DNA of 37,105 bases from Promethearchaeota archaeon (GTDB taxonomy: Archaea; Asgardarchaeota; Lokiarchaeia; Sigyniarchaeales; SOKP01). Within the stretch, counting starts at the first letter, position 1; every line of letters starts with the position of its first letter. The DNA lies in the NCBI GenBank assembly GCA_011364925.1, contig RDOA01000038.1, positions 1 to 37,105 of the forward strand. Reading direction: 5' to 3'. Below the pieces are notes generated by a model. The model ran no database searches, was not told where the DNA came from, and saw only the letters and a program-made list of their open reading frames with translations. Positions 15,379-23,737 of the stretch are shown in pieces. A program made the translations under genes and the position numbers.

Positions 15379-17928
15379 TTGAAAATATTCATTCGTTTCG
15401 GTCTATTATTTTTATATTTATTAATTTCCCTCGGTTCTGCGACAGTTTCATATTTTTTAATATGGAATGTTAGATTACCAGAACTTTTAAATGACTGGAC
15501 TTTCTATGTTCTGCTTATTTTTTTCTTATTGTCAATTGAAGAATTATACCGTTGGGCAAAAAATGGCAAAAGGAGCGAATTGAGTGATTTTGTCGCTATT
15601 ATATTCTTCTTTTTTCTTCTATTCTTTTTTTCAAAAGATATTTTAACTTCGATAATGGGTGCCTTTTCAATCTATTTATGGTTTGGAGTGTACGAGTTAA
15701 AAGATTACCCCGTATTAAATAAAATCTTAACAATATCTCTAGTAACATATAATATAATATTTGTTTCAGGAATAGTTTCAAATGTTTTAGGTAATCCAAT
15801 TGTTATTAACACTGCTTTTTCGTTTTCTTTTTGGATTATCCTTATATTAGGTTTTATTCTATTTGGTCGAAAGTACATAGTTATATGGAGATTCATGTCT
15901 CCTGAGTACTTGACATTATTTCTATATATTATTGCTTGGTTAGCCATTGTTTTTGTTACTGAATACACTCCTCTTAACTTTATTTCGGGTAAAGCCTTTC
16001 TTTTTGACTCTTTTTCAATTTGGGAACTTTTCATGAATGTATACATAGTTTTAATAGTAATAAATTGGATCATTTACTTTATTTCAGGGCCGATTTTGGA
16101 TTTCATGCTTGGGATTAAGCCATTAAAGGATAAAAAATTATTAAATTTAATAGAAAAAGTAAAATTAGATATTGGAATAAAAGGAAAAGTAAAGGTAGGG
16201 ATAGGAAACTATCCAATTCTAAATGCCATGGCATACGGTTCGCTTTTTGATAAACGGATTGCTCTTATCGCAGAACACTACAATTTAGTACCAGAAGATG
16301 AGGTTAAAGGTATTGTTGCTCATGAATTGGCACATACGAAAGGAAAACATACTTTAATCTTGACTTTTATTACATCGGGAGATTTGGTTATAAGAATGCT
16401 ATTTGGTATTCCTGCCACATACTACGATTATACTTTCGGGAACCCTCAGCTTCCATTTATTTTATTTCTTCTTTTAAACTTACTCATTTACATTATTTTG
16501 TTTATGTTTGTTAGAATTTTAGAAGGGAAAGCTGATCAAAAAACAAAAAGAATTGGGTATGGGAAGGAGCTGGTAAAAGCGCTTTATAATTTAGAGAGCT
16601 TTTACGCTACTGGGCGTGAATTTGGATTAAATACAATGCTTTTATCTGAAGAAAAAATTACAAAAAATAATGAAATTTTAAACTATTTAGAAACAGCAGA
16701 TTATATTAACAAATCCATAATTAAACCAAAGAGGGGATCTTTGGTAAGTAATATAATAAACTCTCATCCACTTACATACCACAGAATTGCTGCAGTACTA
16801 GATGATTCGTTAAAACCAACAAAAGAAATGCTTCTACCTTTTTTATGCTTAAAAAGATCTTACCAAAAAAAATACGCTAAATTATTTGATGTGGCACGTA
16901 GTAAATTTAAAGAGATCGCTAGCGAGAAATTTAGAGAGTATTTCAACATTAAAGATATCTCTGCTTATATGAACGCAATAAAGAGGCTTGAACTTTATAA
17001 ATTTGAACTCAACCAGGATTTTATATTTATTCATAAGATTACAGGTGAAGTGATCGTAGGAAAATTGGAAAACGTACGATTAATAGATGATGCCTGCGAA
17101 ATTGACGAATATATTGTTAGAGAATTTAAAACTGATAAAAAAGTATTCCTGAGTTCTTCGGAATATTCAAAATCTCATGTTTCACTAAAAGATGATTATT
17201 TTATGGAAAAATTGGGAACCTTGAAGCTTACAGATATCTCCTTAGGTTCAGATCAAAAGAATTCAAAATATATTTTTTCGGATAAAAATGGACAGAAAAT
17301 TTTAAAAAATTTAAAGAAGACAAAATTGCCAAATCCGATATCATTTATAAAATCATTTGCCGATAAAGATGTTTTTTTCACAACGAAAGGTGACACTCTC
17401 GTACTAAGGTGTACAAATGTTCAAATTTCAGATAATTTTAAAGATTCAGAGCTATTTCTCGAAAATTCTCCTGTGAATGAGAAGGCTGACAAGTTCCGAT
17501 TCAAATTTAAAGATTTAATAATAAAACCTAAAAACATTTATATTAATGTAAAAAGAAATGAAAAGGGGTTTAAAACAGAATCTAAAATTTTTGAATGGTT
17601 GATAGAAAAACAACTAAGGACCTACATCTATTTAAAAAAACCTGTCAATAACATACAAATAGGTTATATTCAAGAAATTCATTTTGTTGTTGAAAATTCT
17701 AAGAAAAAACAAAATGGAGGAGAATATGAAAGAGGTAGTTATATTATCATTAAAAATATTTTCGGTGAAACTCAAAAAATAATATACAAATCATTAGAAA
17801 CCGTATCCTTCGAATATATTACGGGGAAAATTCAAAAAAAGTCAGAATCGAGTATTTTTAGCAAGTTAGGATATGTATTGTTGAAAAAATTCAACCCAGA
17901 AAAGATAATTTACCTTAACAAACTTTAA
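15379..17928 (+). CDS. Large membrane M48-family zinc metalloprotease
   Basis: 849-residue protein. The N-terminal about 240 residues carry about seven hydrophobic segments. The M48 catalytic motif VAHELAHTKGKH follows, with His315-Glu-x-x-His319 as zinc ligands and catalytic Glu316. Two more membrane segments lead to LEGKADQ (about 381-387), whose Glu is the third ligand, and INSHPLTYHRI near 460 matches the family's downstream His-Pro block. HtpX and Ste24 enzymes are about 300-450 residues; here a further about 380 residues follow, predicted soluble, strand-rich and Lys-rich, with no recognised domain. The family performs membrane protein quality control or CAAX-type processing. The start is TTG at 15379; the ATG just upstream is closed at once by a stop. 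It stands 28 bases before the UbiA gene. Confidence 0.87.
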   Translation: MKIFIRFGLLFLYLLISLGSATVSYFLIWNVRLPELLNDWTFYVLLIFFLLSIEELYRWAKNGKRSELSDFVAIIFFFFLLFFFSKDILTSIMGAFSIYLWFGVYELKDYPVLNKILTISLVTYNIIFVSGIVSNVLGNPIVINTAFSFSFWIILILGFILFGRKYIVIWRFMSPEYLTLFLYIIAWLAIVFVTEYTPLNFISGKAFLFDSFSIWELFMNVYIVLIVINWIIYFISGPILDFMLGIKPLKDKKLLNLIEKVKLDIGIKGKVKVGIGNYPILNAMAYGSLFDKRIALIAEHYNLVPEDEVKGIVAHELAHTKGKHTLILTFITSGDLVIRMLFGIPATYYDYTFGNPQLPFILFLLLNLLIYIILFMFVRILEGKADQKTKRIGYGKELVKALYNLESFYATGREFGLNTMLLSEEKITKNNEILNYLETADYINKSIIKPKRGSLVSNIINSHPLTYHRIAAVLDDSLKPTKEMLLPFLCLKRSYQKKYAKLFDVARSKFKEIASEKFREYFNIKDISAYMNAIKRLELYKFELNQDFIFIHKITGEVIVGKLENVRLIDDACEIDEYIVREFKTDKKVFLSSSEYSKSHVSLKDDYFMEKLGTLKLTDISLGSDQKNSKYIFSDKNGQKILKNLKKTKLPNPISFIKSFADKDVFFTTKGDTLVLRCTNVQISDNFKDSELFLENSPVNEKADKFRFKFKDLIIKPKNIYINVKRNEKGFKTESKIFEWLIEKQLRTYIYLKKPVNNIQIGYIQEIHFVVENSKKKQNGGEYERGSYIIIKNIFGETQKIIYKSLETVSFEYITGKIQKKSESSIFSKLGYVLLKKFNPEKIIYLNKL

Positions 17929-17956
17929 TTAGATTGGTTCTGTTTAAAAATTTATA

Positions 17957-18895
17957 ATGACCACGAAAATAAGAAGTATTTTCCACCTCTTAAGAATTAG
18001 ACAATATTATAAAAATGTATTAATCTTCGTCAGTCTTTTCTTTAGTTATAAGATTTTTCATCACACACTTTATTTGCCATTAATCTTGGGGTTTATATTA
18101 CTATGCTGTGCTTCCTCATTTAATTATATAATAAACGATATTATAGATATAGAATCTGATAAGCAACATCCGGAAAAAATAAAAAAAAAACCATTAGCAT
18201 CAGGAGAACTCCCCGTATATTTCGCAGTTTTACTCTTAGTAATCATCGTAGGAATTATTGTCCTTTCATTCATTTTCTTAATTCCAAACCTTGGCTTTCT
18301 AATAATGCTTATACTTGTGATATTAACAGGCCAGCTCTATAACCATTTCTTTAAGAATTACGCGTTCATTGACATATTAGTTTTATCGACGGGCTATCTT
18401 TGGAGAGCGTTAGCTGGAGTTGTTATAATCGATGACATCGTTTCTCCATGGCTATTTCTAGCAATTTTCGAAATTGCTATGTTCTTAAGCATCGCTAAAA
18501 GGAGGGGCGATTTGTTGTATCTTGGAAAAGACATAGCCATTGAACATAAAAAGGTATATGACAAATACTCTGTTAAACTTTTAGATCAATTCTATGTTAT
18601 AATTGCAGCTTCATTGTTTATGACTTACTCGCTTTATCTAATAACTAAATTTTTTATTATCGAAGGAGCAATAATAGTTCCAGACTTGCAAGTATTTATG
18701 GTAATTTTCACTATTCCTATTTCTCTCTACATAATAATGCGGTTTATGTATTTAACTTCGTCGAAACCAGAAATAGCAAGGAGAACTGAAAAAGTATTTT
18801 TCGATAAAGGGATCATTATTTCAGGATTGTTACTCTTTCTAATATTGTTTACTGCATATTATTATGATATCATTATAGGATTGATTGAAGGTTAA
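17957..18895 (+). CDS. UbiA-superfamily prenyltransferase, decaprenyl-phosphate phosphoribosyltransferase-like
   Basis: 312-residue polytopic membrane enzyme with about eight or nine helices. The first aspartate motif is NDIIDIESDKQHPEK (60-74) followed by KKPLASGELP; the HP-x-K-x-x-x-P-x-x-G extension is the mark of the branch that includes mycobacterial Rv3806c. That enzyme transfers phosphoribose from PRPP to decaprenyl phosphate. The N-terminal RIRQYYKNVLIF also parallels the R-x-x-Q-W-x-K-N-x-L pattern of that branch. The second region holds AKRRGDLLYLG in place of the usual second aspartate motif. If right, the product would be a lipid-linked pentose donor for surface glycans. Archaeal lipid-making or menaquinone UbiA enzymes are the alternatives. 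It overlaps the convergent M28 gene by four bases and follows the M48 gene on the plus strand. Confidence 0.75.
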   Translation: MTTKIRSIFHLLRIRQYYKNVLIFVSLFFSYKIFHHTLYLPLILGFILLCCASSFNYIINDIIDIESDKQHPEKIKKKPLASGELPVYFAVLLLVIIVGIIVLSFIFLIPNLGFLIMLILVILTGQLYNHFFKNYAFIDILVLSTGYLWRALAGVVIIDDIVSPWLFLAIFEIAMFLSIAKRRGDLLYLGKDIAIEHKKVYDKYSVKLLDQFYVIIAASLFMTYSLYLITKFFIIEGAIIVPDLQVFMVIFTIPISLYIIMRFMYLTSSKPEIARRTEKVFFDKGIIISGLLLFLILFTAYYYDIIIGLIEG

Positions 18896-20082
18896 AGAGA
18901 TTCCATTTCTAAATCCATTTTTAATAAAGTATTATAACATATCGATGTACAACCCTTTAAACTTTCGACTGAGCATTTATCAGGTGTATCTTTGGAAGAA
19001 TGAATAAATCTTGAATCCTTGAATGAATGGAAAAAAGCTATTTGGAACTTTTTACTTTTTCTCTTAAATTTCCTCAATTCTCTGTGGTCGCTTCTAGGTT
19101 CTATCAGTACAGGATATACGATTAAAGGAACATTTAATTCATTTGCAGACTCCTTAATAAGGTTATTCAATTTATCATTCATTTTCCTCCTTCTTACAAT
19201 CCCTACCTTATCGATCAGTCCTAGATAAGTTCCTACCATATCAATATTAATGTTGCACGATTTATTGAGATCATATTTCTGCATTATATCCTTTTTATGC
19301 TCTCGATAAAAATTTTTTGCCCCCTTATTCCCCCATTCCTCCGCACCGGTCCAAAGGAATAAAACATCGATATTTTCTAATGGTTTTCTGTTAATTTCTT
19401 TAGCTAATTCGATTAAAATCGACACCCCACTAGCGTTATCTATCGCTCCATAGGAATTTTGGATCTCATAAACTAATAGAACTATTACAATAATGATAGC
19501 GAACTGAACTAAGGATGATATAATAACCAAATCAAAGATATACTGATTGAATCGATAATATACAAAATCGAGAATAAGTAGTGCTGAAATAAAAATAAGA
19601 AAACCTAAAAACGGCATAATGACGACTCTAAATATAAAAAATAACACTTTTTGAATTCTATAAGGTATTATCGAAGTAAAAGAGTCATAATGGGCAGTAA
19701 AAATAACAAGAGGTCGATGATCGACTTGATTTCTCGCTGGAATAACAGTATATAGGTTTTTAGACTCCTCCTTTTTAATTAAAGTTAGCCTACGTGTCGT
19801 TGCAAATAAATTTTTAACAATATAATAGATAATTATCGCAAGGAATAATCTAAAAATTAATAAGTAGGAAATGAGAAGTGTATAAAATATTCTCATAACC
19901 ATTCTTCTTGCTCCTGTAAAATTAAAATGCTCGATCGTAGAATATATTTGTTCTTTTTCTAATTCCGTTTTAATATAATTTATAGCTTTAGTTTCCCCTT
20001 CAGTTGAAGCATTTCGATTATGCGCTAAATTGTTTACATGCTCTAAAACTTGATATTGATAATCTAAACTTTGATTTATCAT
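18892..20082 (-). CDS. Membrane-associated M28-family zinc aminopeptidase
   Basis: 396-residue peptidase. Metal and catalytic residues of M28 are visible: FTAHYDS (His131, Asp133), GAIDNASGV (Asp215), the Glu pair in TGAEEWG (248-249), NIDMVG (Asp281) and a final His in FIHSSKDTPD (361). Unlike soluble family members, it has a hydrophobic pair near residues 64-95 and three membrane segments at about 145-205, inserted between the first and second metal ligands. The active site would therefore lie beside the membrane. Substrate is unknown; a role in removing N-terminal residues from peptides is family knowledge. The ATG start is clear. It converges with the UbiA gene with a four-base overlap and is divergent from the ABC importer operon across a 428-base gap. 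Confidence 0.87.
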   Translation of the reverse strand: MINQSLDYQYQVLEHVNNLAHNRNASTEGETKAINYIKTELEKEQIYSTIEHFNFTGARRMVMRIFYTLLISYLLIFRLFLAIIIYYIVKNLFATTRRLTLIKKEESKNLYTVIPARNQVDHRPLVIFTAHYDSFTSIIPYRIQKVLFFIFRVVIMPFLGFLIFISALLILDFVYYRFNQYIFDLVIISSLVQFAIIIVIVLLVYEIQNSYGAIDNASGVSILIELAKEINRKPLENIDVLFLWTGAEEWGNKGAKNFYREHKKDIMQKYDLNKSCNINIDMVGTYLGLIDKVGIVRRRKMNDKLNNLIKESANELNVPLIVYPVLIEPRSDHRELRKFKRKSKKFQIAFFHSFKDSRFIHSSKDTPDKCSVESLKGCTSICYNTLLKMDLEMESL

Positions 20083-20510
20083 AAATTGTTGAATACCTAT
20101 TCTGTTTTTAAGTTATTTTAATTAAGAGAAAATGCATGTCAAATTATAAAGATTATTATGTATAAAGTGAAATCTTTTAACCTTTTCTGTTTTCTTTAAT
20201 GTTATATTGCTGTAAATCACACTCTACATCGCAATTTATGATTACAGTGTCCAGAAAAGGTTTTGATAATCTTAACATTAGAAATTTTGGTTTAAGGGTT
20301 CTTTATAACATTATTATTGCATTTTCTCTTTTTTTGAACATATTTCTGAAAATGTATTATTTTAAATGTAAAAAGGATAACGGCGGTAGTCTTTGTACAA
20401 CAATACATAAAAAAAAATAATAACTTTTATAAGTATACGAAACTAGGAAATTACTTAACCAAACATTTAAATTAAAAATTTTTAAACAAAATTTATAATG
20501 TGATTAAAAA
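20083..20510. other. 428-base gap without a convincing gene
   Basis: AT-rich stretch between the divergent M28 and dppA genes. It contains a 73-codon open frame (20199-20420) that lacks a ribosome-binding site and resembles no known protein, and the foldable inverted repeat described separately. The last about 70 bases (poly-A/T with ACATTTAAATTAAAAA and TTTATAATG) should hold the dppA promoter. A TATA-like TATGTATAAAG at 20157-20167 could start a plus-strand transcript near the inverted repeat. Confidence 0.5.
20179..20262. repeat. Nested inverted repeat, candidate structured RNA
   Basis: AACCTTTTCTG (20179-20189) is the exact reverse complement of CAGAAAAGGTT (20252-20262), 62 bases apart. 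Inside, CTGTAA plus TCA (20210-20219, one bulged A) pairs with TGATTACAG (20239-20247). The two helices stack into a long hairpin with an asymmetric internal loop. It could be an RNA element, a regulator site or a relic; the sequence does not say which. Confidence 0.45.
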
Positions 20511-22280
20511 ATGGAAAGGAAAAATATAGTAATAGTGCTTCTTGCGATAGCATTAATCTTTTCTGGTGTAGGAAACATAATCCTCGGTAGCTTCTTGGGA
20601 CTTATTCAACCTACTCCACCTGCGCCAAAACAAGAAGCTATTGTTGCTACAACAAACACTGTAGTAGATCTCGATCCTATGTACGCTTATGATACTGCTT
20701 CTAGCGCGGTAATCGAAAATGTTGCTGAGTCATTATATACAATAAACTGGTCTGATCCAACTTACCCAACTGTCCCATTATTAGCAACGGCGTTGCCTAC
20801 CATCTCACCAGATGGTAAAGAATATACTATTTCTCTTAGACAGGGAGTTTACTTCCACGACGGAACGTTATTCAACGCTTACGTCGCTAAATGGACTTTT
20901 GATAGGTATAATTACTTTATTAACTGGTCTGGTAATTCCTACTATCCTGATGGATATACAGCTGGTGGATACGATTTCCCATTCAATACTTCTTTACCTG
21001 TTACCGTTCTACCAACTCAGACTGCTATCTTATTCAAAACTGCTACTGGGTTGCTACTTATTAATAGGACAGAAGTAGTTTCAGATTACGTAATTAAGAT
21101 CGTGTTGAACGAAGTAAAAGCTTCTTTCATGGCTCTTTTAGGATTTTATGGCACTTCAATGTTATCTCCAAATCACGCTCCACCTCATAGATACTATCGA
21201 AACGACGAGAAGTTAGTAGGAACAGGTCCATTCGAACTTTCGTACATTTTAGCTGATGTCGAACAGAAGATAGTCAAATTCGACAACTATTGGAAAGGGC
21301 CCGCACAACTCGACTCCGTTATTTGGTCTGTTTTTGACGATATAAACACTATGAACCAAGCGTTCTTATCTGGTGATGTTAATGTATTGTTAGGACCGGA
21401 TAGACCATTCTTCACCCAAATTGAAGCTGATCCAAACTTAGACTTGGTTTATGTAGGAAACCTTTTTTCAAGTACCTGGATTACTTTCAATGTTGATCAT
21501 ATTCCCGTTGCTATGAGAAAGGCAATCGCCTACGCGTATAACTACTCGTATATAATTAATGTAGTTTATCTTGGCGATGCGATCAGATGGCCAACCTATA
21601 TACCAATGGGTATACAATATGCCAACTATAGTCTAAACTATCCTACCTTCGATCGAACCTTTGCGAGGAACCTTCTCTTAACTGATCCTACATATGGTCC
21701 GATTTGTGCCGCAGCCGGCTTAACTGCTGCAAGTACAGATGCCCAATGGATTGCTGTTGCTACTGGTCCTAATCCAATTGCTTCCTTTAACTATACCTGG
21801 AATCTCGGAAATACGAAAAGGCAAGGGATGGGAGATAGATTATCGTTTGATCTGCAATACATCGGTGTCGACTTATCGTCCTTAGGTGTCGCATGGGGCG
21901 ACTTGCTCGATGCACTCTTAGTTGATCGCCATAAATTAGATTCGTACTCTCTTGGTTGGGCGCCTGATTATCTCGATCCTGAGAACTGGTTTAACCCAAT
22001 TTGGAGTAACCAATCAGATATCAACGGTGGAAACTATAACGTAAATTATAACCCTGCTACGGCGCCTGCACAAAGACTGATGGACGCTGCGCTCACTGAG
22101 ACTGATCCACAAACAAGAAAGTTAATGTACTGGGAACTTCAAAGAGAAATGGTTGAAGTAGACTATCCTGGAATGCCACTTATCTCAGCCGTCAATTATG
22201 ATGCCTGGGTATCCAATTTCCATGGGTATGTTTCAAACCCTGCTTCTAGAGCGTATTGGTATGGATGCTACTTCAGTTAA
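20511..22280 (+). CDS. dppA: Peptide-type ABC transporter substrate-binding protein (SBP family 5)
   Basis: 589-residue extracellular solute receptor. A hydrophobic N-terminal helix (about 6-30) with a Pro-rich linker (PTPPAPK) anchors or exports it; no lipobox Cys is present, so it is probably held by the helix. The family opening VVDLDPMYAYDTASSAVIE (about 52-70) is followed by LATALPTISPDGKEYTISLR and GVYFHDGT, both standard for oligopeptide/dipeptide/nickel receptors. Near the C-terminus, SLGWAPDYLDPENW is the usual peptide-binding-lobe block. The ligand could be peptides or other solutes; it cannot be told from sequence. It is the first gene of the importer operon and is more GC-rich than its AT-rich flanks. 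A T-rich tract after it may reduce read-through, giving excess receptor. Confidence 0.93.
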   Translation: MERKNIVIVLLAIALIFSGVGNIILGSFLGLIQPTPPAPKQEAIVATTNTVVDLDPMYAYDTASSAVIENVAESLYTINWSDPTYPTVPLLATALPTISPDGKEYTISLRQGVYFHDGTLFNAYVAKWTFDRYNYFINWSGNSYYPDGYTAGGYDFPFNTSLPVTVLPTQTAILFKTATGLLLINRTEVVSDYVIKIVLNEVKASFMALLGFYGTSMLSPNHAPPHRYYRNDEKLVGTGPFELSYILADVEQKIVKFDNYWKGPAQLDSVIWSVFDDINTMNQAFLSGDVNVLLGPDRPFFTQIEADPNLDLVYVGNLFSSTWITFNVDHIPVAMRKAIAYAYNYSYIINVVYLGDAIRWPTYIPMGIQYANYSLNYPTFDRTFARNLLLTDPTYGPICAAAGLTAASTDAQWIAVATGPNPIASFNYTWNLGNTKRQGMGDRLSFDLQYIGVDLSSLGVAWGDLLDALLVDRHKLDSYSLGWAPDYLDPENWFNPIWSNQSDINGGNYNVNYNPATAPAQRLMDAALTETDPQTRKLMYWELQREMVEVDYPGMPLISAVNYDAWVSNFHGYVSNPASRAYWYGCYFS

Positions 22281-22303
22281 AAAAGCAAATTTAAATCAAA
22301 ATA

Positions 22304-22326
22304 TTATTAAAAATTTTTTTTTTATT
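22304..22326 (+). terminator. T-tract after dppA, possible partial terminator
   Basis: An A-rich segment leads into ten consecutive T residues (22314-22323) about 35 bases after the dppA stop. Archaeal RNA polymerase can stop at such tracts, which would let the binding protein be made in excess over the rest of the operon. Confidence 0.4.
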
Positions 22327-22361
22327 ATTTATTATTCATTATATTAATGTTATTATTTTAG

Positions 22362-23207
22362 ATGACTCCTATAAAGAATCCTCCACATAAATTAAAGGCG
22401 TTTAAAAGAGATATTGCTCCTATTGGGTTCTTTTTTGATTTATTCTCAAATGAGAACTATGATTTACCAATTTTACCAGTTCCTATGAGGATTGATAAAA
22501 TAGTTAATGGTCAACCAACTCTCGTCGTTCCTTTAGATTTTCCAAAATTAGATCGTATATGCAATAAATATTCCCTGAATCTTGATTACAATCTATTTTT
22601 TAAAATAGGTATACATAATCTTGTAACAACGGCAAGACGAAAATATAAAGAGATAATAATACATCAATTAAAAGATAAATTTATAATTAATTGGTGGGAA
22701 CAATCCAAATTATTGAAAGCCGAAATCCCGAGTTTAACTAAAGATTTTTCATATATTCTGTCAAAATTCATTAAACTATATTCTAAATTCCTTGAATCCG
22801 ACGATATATCTAATCAAGTAAAATTATTAATTGAATACTGTGAGAAAATCGTTAAATATTTAAAAAGAAGGTTAAAATCCAATTGTATTTTAACATCTAA
22901 AAAAGGAAATACTTTTATTCAGAAGATCTATAACGAAAAAAAAAGGAGGATTTATCCCCAAATTGCCCCAGTTTCAGTTTATAATATTCAAACAGAAGAG
23001 GTGAAAGATATGTATTTTATCCCTTATCTAATATACGATGATCTTATCGATATTTTTTTCTATAATCTTCGGTTATTAAACGATAAAACACCTCATGTCA
23101 ACTTAAAAAGGTTCCAAGAAAATAGTATAATTAATAAAAGACCAAAAATTATTACTGTTAAAAAAGAAGATTTGTTAACCCGTATCGAAGCTGAGACGTT
23201 CTTATGA
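22362..23207 (+). CDS. Unrecognised soluble protein inside the ABC importer operon
   Basis: 281 residues; I do not recognise the family. There is no signal peptide or membrane segment. The N-terminus has a Pro-rich stretch with YDLPILPVPMRIDKIVNG and TLVVPLDFP, then mainly helical, very Lys/Ile-rich sequence (about 60-190), then a short strand-like C-terminal region ending VKKEDLLTRIE. Its base composition is far more AT-rich than the permease genes downstream: 14 G+C in the 60 bases from 22621. It overlaps the next gene by four bases (ATGA), so the two are translationally coupled. It sits between the receptor and permease genes, where no standard transporter component is expected, and a regulatory or assembly role is only a guess. 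Confidence 0.68.
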   Translation: MTPIKNPPHKLKAFKRDIAPIGFFFDLFSNENYDLPILPVPMRIDKIVNGQPTLVVPLDFPKLDRICNKYSLNLDYNLFFKIGIHNLVTTARRKYKEIIIHQLKDKFIINWWEQSKLLKAEIPSLTKDFSYILSKFIKLYSKFLESDDISNQVKLLIEYCEKIVKYLKRRLKSNCILTSKKGNTFIQKIYNEKKRRIYPQIAPVSVYNIQTEEVKDMYFIPYLIYDDLIDIFFYNLRLLNDKTPHVNLKRFQENSIINKRPKIITVKKEDLLTRIEAETFL

Positions 23208-23716
23208 AGATTGAAATTAATAGGCAAGGTAATTTTATACTAGCATGTCTATTCATACACTTTCTGTTTTTTGGTTTTTTATGCAATATTTTTGACAAAG
23301 CTATAGGGGAAAATGTATTATATCTCTATAAAGTTATGTTTCAACCTGTATCGTTTCTTTCTACGCTAATTTTGTTTATAATCGTTTTTATAATGGCGTA
23401 CAGAGAGAAATTTTCCGAATTTAGCATTAAAAATAGTATTTGGCTTGTTCTCGTAATTGTTATCGAATCGTGGATCTGGTATTTCTTTATAAATCCGTCG
23501 ATTTTGGATCCCTCCTATCCCCACGAATATACCTTAGATATGTTCATCAGTACCTTCCTCGATATCTTTCCTGGTTATTTTATCAGATATGAAAGCTATT
23601 TAACTATCTTGATATTGTTAGGGTTTAATTTAGGAACCGCGTTTTTAGCCGGTTTTATTAAAGTAAAAGTTAGAGAGTATAGGAAAAAATTAATGGCTAA
23701 ACCAACTGTAATTTAA
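23204..23716 (+). CDS. Small four-helix membrane protein inside the ABC importer operon
   Basis: 170-residue protein with four hydrophobic segments at about residues 10-30, 48-66, 78-95 and 135-155. The loop between helices 3 and 4 is acidic and aromatic (about 96-130), and the C-terminus is basic (KVKVREYRKK), probably cytosolic. No family recognised. The start ATG overlaps the stop of the preceding unknown gene, and dppB begins 21 bases later after an AGGTGA ribosome-binding site. All of this places it in the same transcript. It might be an accessory membrane subunit of the transporter, which is inference from position only. Confidence 0.68.
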   Translation: MKIEINRQGNFILACLFIHFLFFGFLCNIFDKAIGENVLYLYKVMFQPVSFLSTLILFIIVFIMAYREKFSEFSIKNSIWLVLVIVIESWIWYFFINPSILDPSYPHEYTLDMFISTFLDIFPGYFIRYESYLTILILLGFNLGTAFLAGFIKVKVREYRKKLMAKPTVI

Positions 23717-23737
23717 AAAAAGGTGATTAATTAAAAA

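Noticed and set aside
20179-20262. Transposon terminal inverted repeats
   Set aside because: Only 62 bases separate the arms, there is no transposase and no target-site duplication was seen.
20199-20420. 73-codon open frame in the gap before dppA
   Set aside because: No ribosome-binding site, odd composition, overlaps the inverted repeat and looks like no known protein; chance open frame is more likely.
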